From Grammothele lineata (taxonomy: Eukaryota > Basidiomycota > Agaricomycetes > Polyporales > Polyporaceae), in assembly GCA_002150815.3 (NCBI GenBank), contig NDFF03000381.1:682001-746000 (forward strand): a DNA stretch of 64,000 nucleotides, written 5' to 3'. Position numbers and translations under genes: made by a program. Positions within the stretch are counted from its first letter, which is position 1; every line of letters starts with the position of its first letter. The notes under the pieces were generated by a model. The model saw nothing but the letters and a program-made list of their open reading frames with translations. It was not told where the DNA came from and searched no databases. Below, piece by piece: positions 58,791 to 64,000 of the stretch.

Positions 58791-61700
58791 GTGGGTCCAA
58801 CAGACGTCGCAAGCGATGAAAAAGAGCGGAGGACAAGGACAAGGACGCGTGTCGCCCCTTGGGCCTCGCGTCTCGAGGATGAGACGCCGGACCGGCAGTG
58901 GCTGTGTCCTACCGTCTGTTTTAGATATTTCTCACACCGATGCTTCGCGAGGACCACCACGTTCCCCGCAACTGTCACGGCAGCGCTGCTTGGGCCACGA
59001 CGTCCGCTAGTGCGGCGGTTGAGTCAGATGTTGTCGCTCGAGGACAATCCGGTTGCGGCTGTGTGAGAGCCTTTGGTGTAACTCGTTATCGATTTAGCAT
59101 CACTGACACGGCGTATATCTACACTACTACAGGACGAAACTCGCAGATTTTCCACTTTTGCCACCGTGTTGAGCATCGAACTCCACGACTGAATGACCGA
59201 AGCCCCGCTTTTGAGGGCGAAAACGCCCTTGCCAATGAGCTACTACCGCAGCACCCCTTACGCAATAGCATCCTCTCTTGTTAAATACTCCAGTTGACGG
59301 TCCTCCAAGATCTACTACCTCTCCTTCAGCCCACTGCCTATCGACATATTATAGCCGTCTAATATCGTGATTATAAACGTCAAATGGCACACAAGTAAGC
59401 TTTGGATATAGAGTAATCGCATGTATCGCTCAACCATCTGTGCACAGCAGGCGGGCAGCCGAACTCCATCCCAATGGCAAGGCTCGGATCGCCATCCGCG
59501 ACGTCAAGCAAGTTTACGACAACTTGTACGACATCCCGCTCCGTGTATACGAGACAATTGGCGTACGGAGGGCCCGCCCGTCCTCCATGGTTACCCCGGC
59601 GCAAGTACGTGCGGCCTCCGACCAGTGGGACGGAGAGGGGATTTTGGAGGACATCGACACCCAGTGGGGCTCGCTACCCCAGGGCGGAGCACTCGAGGGA
59701 TATGGCAGCAGTTGAATGAGCTTCCGTGGTTCGTCCGCTGGTATCCCCAAATCTTGAGGCTGCTGAGTTAACATATTCTTAGTAGTAACCGTTTCACAAA
59801 ATAGTACGAGCAGTATGCTTACCGAAAGTTGTACAATACGATATGTTATCGCGCGCCATAACCTCCACCGACGTCTTCATCCCGACATCGGACATAGTAA
59901 GGTTCAAGATCTACCTCATACCGGTGCGATACTAAGAATCCGAGTACGCTAGAAGACTGCACCGGGCACACACAAACACCCTCTACGCTTTCTAAGTGTC
60001 CCTACTTCTGCTATCGGAGCGTATAACACATCGCGGTTGGCACGTGCCCTACGGTTGAACGATTTGTCTCAGCGGTTGTTCTTGGTGTACATGTGTGGGC
60101 GTGAGGCACGCTGCTAGCCCGTGTCTCTCCCCGTGCACCGGTAGAAGCCCAGTTGATGAAGTTTCTTTGGGGTAGATTCAAAAGGGAGGTCATGCGCGGG
60201 AGGCGTGTATGATACCGCGATACGATTCCTGCGGTGGGGGCTAGATTTTATGACTCCGGTTCTCAAGAACCCACCCTATTCCATCTATGATACTAGCGGA
60301 ATGGATCTGGCAGGCCGCTACCAATGGCACCAGTGGCAGCGGAGTGTCGTGGTCTATAGTACTACAAGGCATGAGTCAGCACCGTGTTCGCTGGCCCGAT
60401 ACGTGGATCGCGGCCTACCCTCAGCAACAACTCATCCCAGCTATGCCCTAGATTGGAGAGCGTGATCATCCACCAGGGTGCTAGTACTTAGTACTTAGAT
60501 GTCGCCTACTTATTACAATCAGACGCTCGTACTATAATCCTCGTTACTAACCTAGTTAGCACGCAACTATTAGCGGGCGCTTCAAGTTCAACAGGTTTTG
60601 AGAACGTTGGCACCGACTGTCGACAGTCATGTTCTACTGCTATTACGACGTTCCGAGCTCGGTCCTACCCTTCAGACATGTCATTCTCGCTCTTTCTCGA
60701 CGGAATACCTTCAAGCTCCCTAGATACTGATCACGATGCCCTTTGATCACGCAATGGACGCGACGTTGCTGACAGCTCACCGGCATTCAACCTAAGGCGA
60801 GGGGGCATCATGGTCTATGGAGCTCAATTGTAACTTCGAGCATCCTGTCTATCGCCATACTGCGACTTACTTGCACTTGCACCGCCATCTGCTGCTCTCC
60901 TCCGCCCTGGGAATGTCGCCGTTGTTCCCGGGACGAGTCGGTTTTCGCGGCTTGTGGCCTTCAACTTTCCCCCAGCCGCGTGGATTTATGGGAACTATCG
61001 TCTCCCCACCCGATCATCCACGTTGGGTCCCACTTCTATCACACGCAGGCTGACAGATGTCGTGCATCAAGCGTATATCGAGGCAGATCGCGTGCAGATC
61101 CTTCCGTGTCGCTCGGTGCGCTCTCCTTCCGTGGTCCATCGGGTCACGGCACCCCCTCTGACCGACTTTCTTTGCCAGCGCTGTCACTCAGGCCCCCTTT
61201 GAGCAGATCTCGCGCCTTGACAGTTACGCATGGGCCCTCATTCCCTTCCAGCAACGTGCATCTCCGGAGCCCACGCTCGTGCCCGAGCTATTCAGGTCGC
61301 GAATCCGCCTGCTGCGGAGCACTACCCCGTCGAACAAAGTTGCCCGGTATGGAATCCGAGGCGCGTGGTCCCCCTCCCACTGCGCCCGATTCTCCGACAC
61401 GTCTCACCCCCGGGCTCGCGCGAGCAGATGAGCCTTCGACTCCGAGGAAATATCTCACCATGTTTCGTGGCGCACGCGAAAAGACGTCATATTTCCACGG
61501 CGTCGCCTGAGCGCGCTCGGTCTCCCAAGAGGCGCTCGCCGGTACAGCTCTGCACCGCCGAAGGCTATCGCGCGTTTCGTCAACGGGTCGAGGCCTGTAG
61601 CGCGGCTCAGTTCTAGGTTGTGCGTTCTATGTTCTCCGTTTTCACTCCGGGCTCCGACGGGATGTCTGAGATGCTTCTTTTCCAGGGAGGCAACGACGAC

Positions 61701-62662
61701 GACGGTTGCTGGCACGAGACCTACTGCGAGCGACTTCCCGTTCCCAGCGCTGACACGACGCATTTCCTCCACCTCTCACAGAGAGTGGGTATTCTTGCTA
61801 TCCTGTCGATCGAGCACATGCTGTTACCGCTTGCTGACAGCAATGGATCTTCGAATCCTTCTCGTACAGACTCAGTACCTAGTCTGGCCGGGCAAGCCAG
61901 CCAGGTCCGTATGATTCTACGTATGCTCTCACAGAATGCGAAACTGACGAATTAGCATGCAATCAGAGGTCGCATCATTGGGTCGCGCACGACATCCGGG
62001 GTTAGTTGACTTTCGCATGTGCTGTGTCCCCGCGTGCTCATAGATTTGGCCGTCAACTGCTTCTCAGGGAGAAGGCAGAGGAGATCGCTGTTCAGTGAAG
62101 AGCCCATTTCTCACAAAGTGCTATCGATAGGTTGGCATTACTGTTCGGTATCCGGTGATATAAGCACTGAGATAATGGATGCAGTAAAAATCTACCAAGG
62201 ACAACCGCAGAAATAAACAGGGGCACGAATGGCGAAAACCAAAGAGAAGGGCGCCGAGAACAGTTGCAAGTGAATTACAGGGGCACGCCTGCAAGCAGAA
62301 AGCAACAGGGTGGCATACCGCATCTTACCAAGGGGAAGTGGGACCGGGGCGAACGACGTTTTTCAGGGGAAAATGAGGTTTCGAGAAAGAGTAACCGAGC
62401 TCGGAGCCACAGCCGCTTGTCCACAACCACCACGATACTCACACACCCGCGCGGATGCCCATCAACTCGATCTACGACCACGCTGTTCTGGGAATCCGGG
62501 CTGCGAAGCTTGTCTGCGCTGCCCCTCAAGGTCTCGCCCGGGCTTCTTTTGGCGTGCCCGTAGCTCATCGCTGGCCCATACTGTCGGGGACGTTCCGGAT
62601 TGGCTTCCGTTCTCCGACACCCTCGCCCCCCATGCCAGGACACCAAAACGGATCCTCGCGCG
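58791..62662. other. Gene-poor stretch left of the polyporopepsin-like gene
   Basis: Short frames only. A plus-strand 91-codon frame at 59440-59715 (containing ARIAIRDVKQVYDNLYDIP) and GC-rich overlapping frames at 60954-61616 (up to 176 codons) could be remnants of genes. Neither shows a domain or a coherent exon chain. The last 500 nt include the promoter of the protease at 62780. Confidence 0.4.
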
Positions 62663-62670
62663 TATAAAAG
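62663..62670 (+). promoter_or_regulatory. TATA box of the polyporopepsin-like gene
   Basis: TATAAAAG lies about 115 nt upstream of the ATG at 62780 and is followed by a pyrimidine-rich leader, a common arrangement in strongly expressed fungal genes. Confidence 0.55.
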
Positions 62671-62779
62671 AGTTTCCGAGAACCCACAGTCCCTCGTCGT
62701 ACTCAGGCCCCCTTCCCGCCCCTCCGTGCCCCGTACCCCGCCCTCCTCCTCCACCCTCCCCCCTCGCATCACTCAAACC

Positions 62780-64000
62780 ATGTCCCGTAGCTTCCTCTCC
62801 CTTCTCCTCGTCGCATTCGCCGTCGCGAGCACTCAGGCGAACCCGGTGGTCCAAGTGCGCGACAACCTCGTGCGGCTCCCGATCGCGAAGCGCATCAACG
62901 CGACGGGCTCGGGCAACCTGCTCGCGCGCGACCAGGCGCGCGTGAAGAACCTCCGGGCGCGCGCGAACGCGAAGCTCACCGGGATCCCGCTCAGCGAGGA
63001 TGCCGTCATTGGCGTGTCCGCGGACAACCAGGTCGTTGACTACGTCGTGAACGTGAGTGCTCGTTCGTACCCGCGCTCGCCAAGGGTGAAGATGACTCAC
63101 TGGCTGGGATTATAGGTTGGCGTGGGCTCGCCCGCGACTACTTGTGAGTGTGCCATAATTTGCAGAGTGGGGTGGGATAGCTGATGGAGTTGTGGGTAGA
63201 CTCTTTGCTCGTTGACACGGGTAGCTCCAACACCTGGGTCGGCGCTGGCAAGGCCTTCGTGCGCTCCTCTACTTCCGTCCAGACCAGGGACAGCGTGGTA
63301 GGCCTCATTTAGTCTTCCCATACTTTACTTTACTTGACTCTCCCGCCTCAAGGCCGTCACTTATGGCTCGGGATCCTTCTCCGGTCAGTCTACCTATGTC
63401 CTCCCTCCCAACCATTACGAAACAAAAATCTCACTCACTCCATCCTGGCGACCACGCGCCCTCTGCCCTACGCGCACACAGGTACCGAGTTCACGGACAC
63501 AGTCTCACTCGGAAGCGGCCTCACCATCACTGGCCAGTCCATCGGTGTCGCAGCGCGCTCGACTGGCTTCGATGGTGTCGATGGTATCATCGGGTGAGTA
63601 TCCCCCTTCCCTCCTTTTCTTCGCTCCCCTGTCCGGAGCAGCGGCGCGTTTCCCGCGCGTGCCCCACCCGTGTCCCACGCTGACTGCGCCTCTCGTCGCC
63701 AGTATCGGCCCGGTCGACCTTACCACGGGCACGCTCTCTCCCGACACCCGTTCGACGATCCCGACGGGTGAGTTCTTCCTTCCGTCCCGCCCGCTCGGAT
63801 CCTCTCCGGCTAGTTGCCACGTGACTCATGAGAACGCATGCTGACGCTCTGCTCGCGCCCTTTCCCTTCTCTTGTACGTATAGTGACGGACAACCTGTTC
63901 TCGCAGGGCACGATCACTTCGAACGAGGTCGCCGTGTCCTTTGAGCCCACGCAGCAGCTCGACAACGTCAACGGCGAGCTCACCTTCGGTGGCACGGACT
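62780..64000 (+). CDS. Polyporopepsin-like secreted aspartic protease, 3' end outside window
   Basis: Seven exons are visible (62780-63052, 63116-63143, 63200-63297, 63353-63383, 63482-63593, 63713-63767, 63894 onward), all with GT...AG introns and consistent phases. A signal peptide (MSRSFLSLLLVAFAVASTQA) and a basic propeptide of about 60 residues precede the mature start near VDYVVNVGVGSPATT. The first catalytic motif is DTGSSNTW. AVTYGSGSFSGTEFTDTV and GFDGVDGIIGIGPVDLTTGT follow, and these blocks match the Irpex lacteus polyporopepsin type. The second DTG motif lies beyond the edge. It is an extracellular milk-clotting-type acid protease. The very short exons (28 and 31 nt) are real, since only that splicing keeps the conserved sequence. 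It carries the best taxonomic signal in the window. Confidence 0.92.

Noticed and set aside
1..64000. CRISPR arrays, bacterial operons or ribosome-binding sites
   Set aside because: The window is clearly a fungal nuclear sequence with spliceosomal introns, and no regularly spaced repeats were seen.
1..64000. LTR retrotransposon or reverse transcriptase remnants
   Set aside because: I looked for reverse transcriptase, integrase and long terminal repeats in the frames and found none that I could recognise.

Overview
This 64 kb window is eukaryotic and fungal. The genes are split by many short introns with GT...AG ends, usually 45-80 nt, and several start 35-110 nt downstream of a TATA box. The gene content points to a wood-decay basidiomycete, most likely a polypore: the aspartic protease that runs off the right edge closely matches the polyporopepsin family, and the two P450s, the F-box protein and the small secreted protein are of Agaricomycete type. 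Species cannot be set from sequence reading alone.

Layout. Two intact cytochrome P450 genes lie on the minus strand at 0.9-3.0 kb and 5.2-7.5 kb. A plus-strand zinc-free medium-chain reductase follows at 9.4-10.7 kb. From 11.0 to 31.3 kb there is a head-to-tail array of five paralogous secreted type-B carboxylesterases (called A-E here), all on the minus strand. A small cysteine-rich secreted protein gene is embedded in the array on the plus strand at 19.8-20.3 kb. The 31.3-35.4 kb stretch holds no clear protein gene, but has a CCCATA-rich patch, a possible inverted-repeat element and an intron-containing tRNA-Asp(GTC). A GPI-anchored aspartic protease lies at 35.4-37.4 kb, and a small Zn(2)Cys(6) protein at 43.3-44.4 kb. 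After a gene-poor stretch come an F-box protein (50.7-52.1 kb), the DEAD-box ribosome-biogenesis helicase DBP9 (52.6-55.1 kb), a proline/glutamine-rich disordered protein (55.8-58.0 kb), a weak hypothetical gene (58.1-58.8 kb) and the 5' part of the polyporopepsin-like protease (from 62.8 kb).

How the genes fit together. The left half is accessory and secretory: oxidative enzymes beside a local expansion of secreted esterases and a Kex2-processed cysteine-rich protein, which suits a saprotroph handling plant or lipid esters or xenobiotics. That link is inference. The right half mixes housekeeping genes (DBP9, tRNA) with regulatory and disordered proteins. Exon boundaries were joined by hand where splice signals and conserved motifs agreed; joined lengths that divide by three are stated. 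Long gene-poor stretches (3.0-5.2, 37.4-43.3, 44.4-50.7 and 58.8-62.7 kb) have only short open frames on both strands, with no motif I can recognise.
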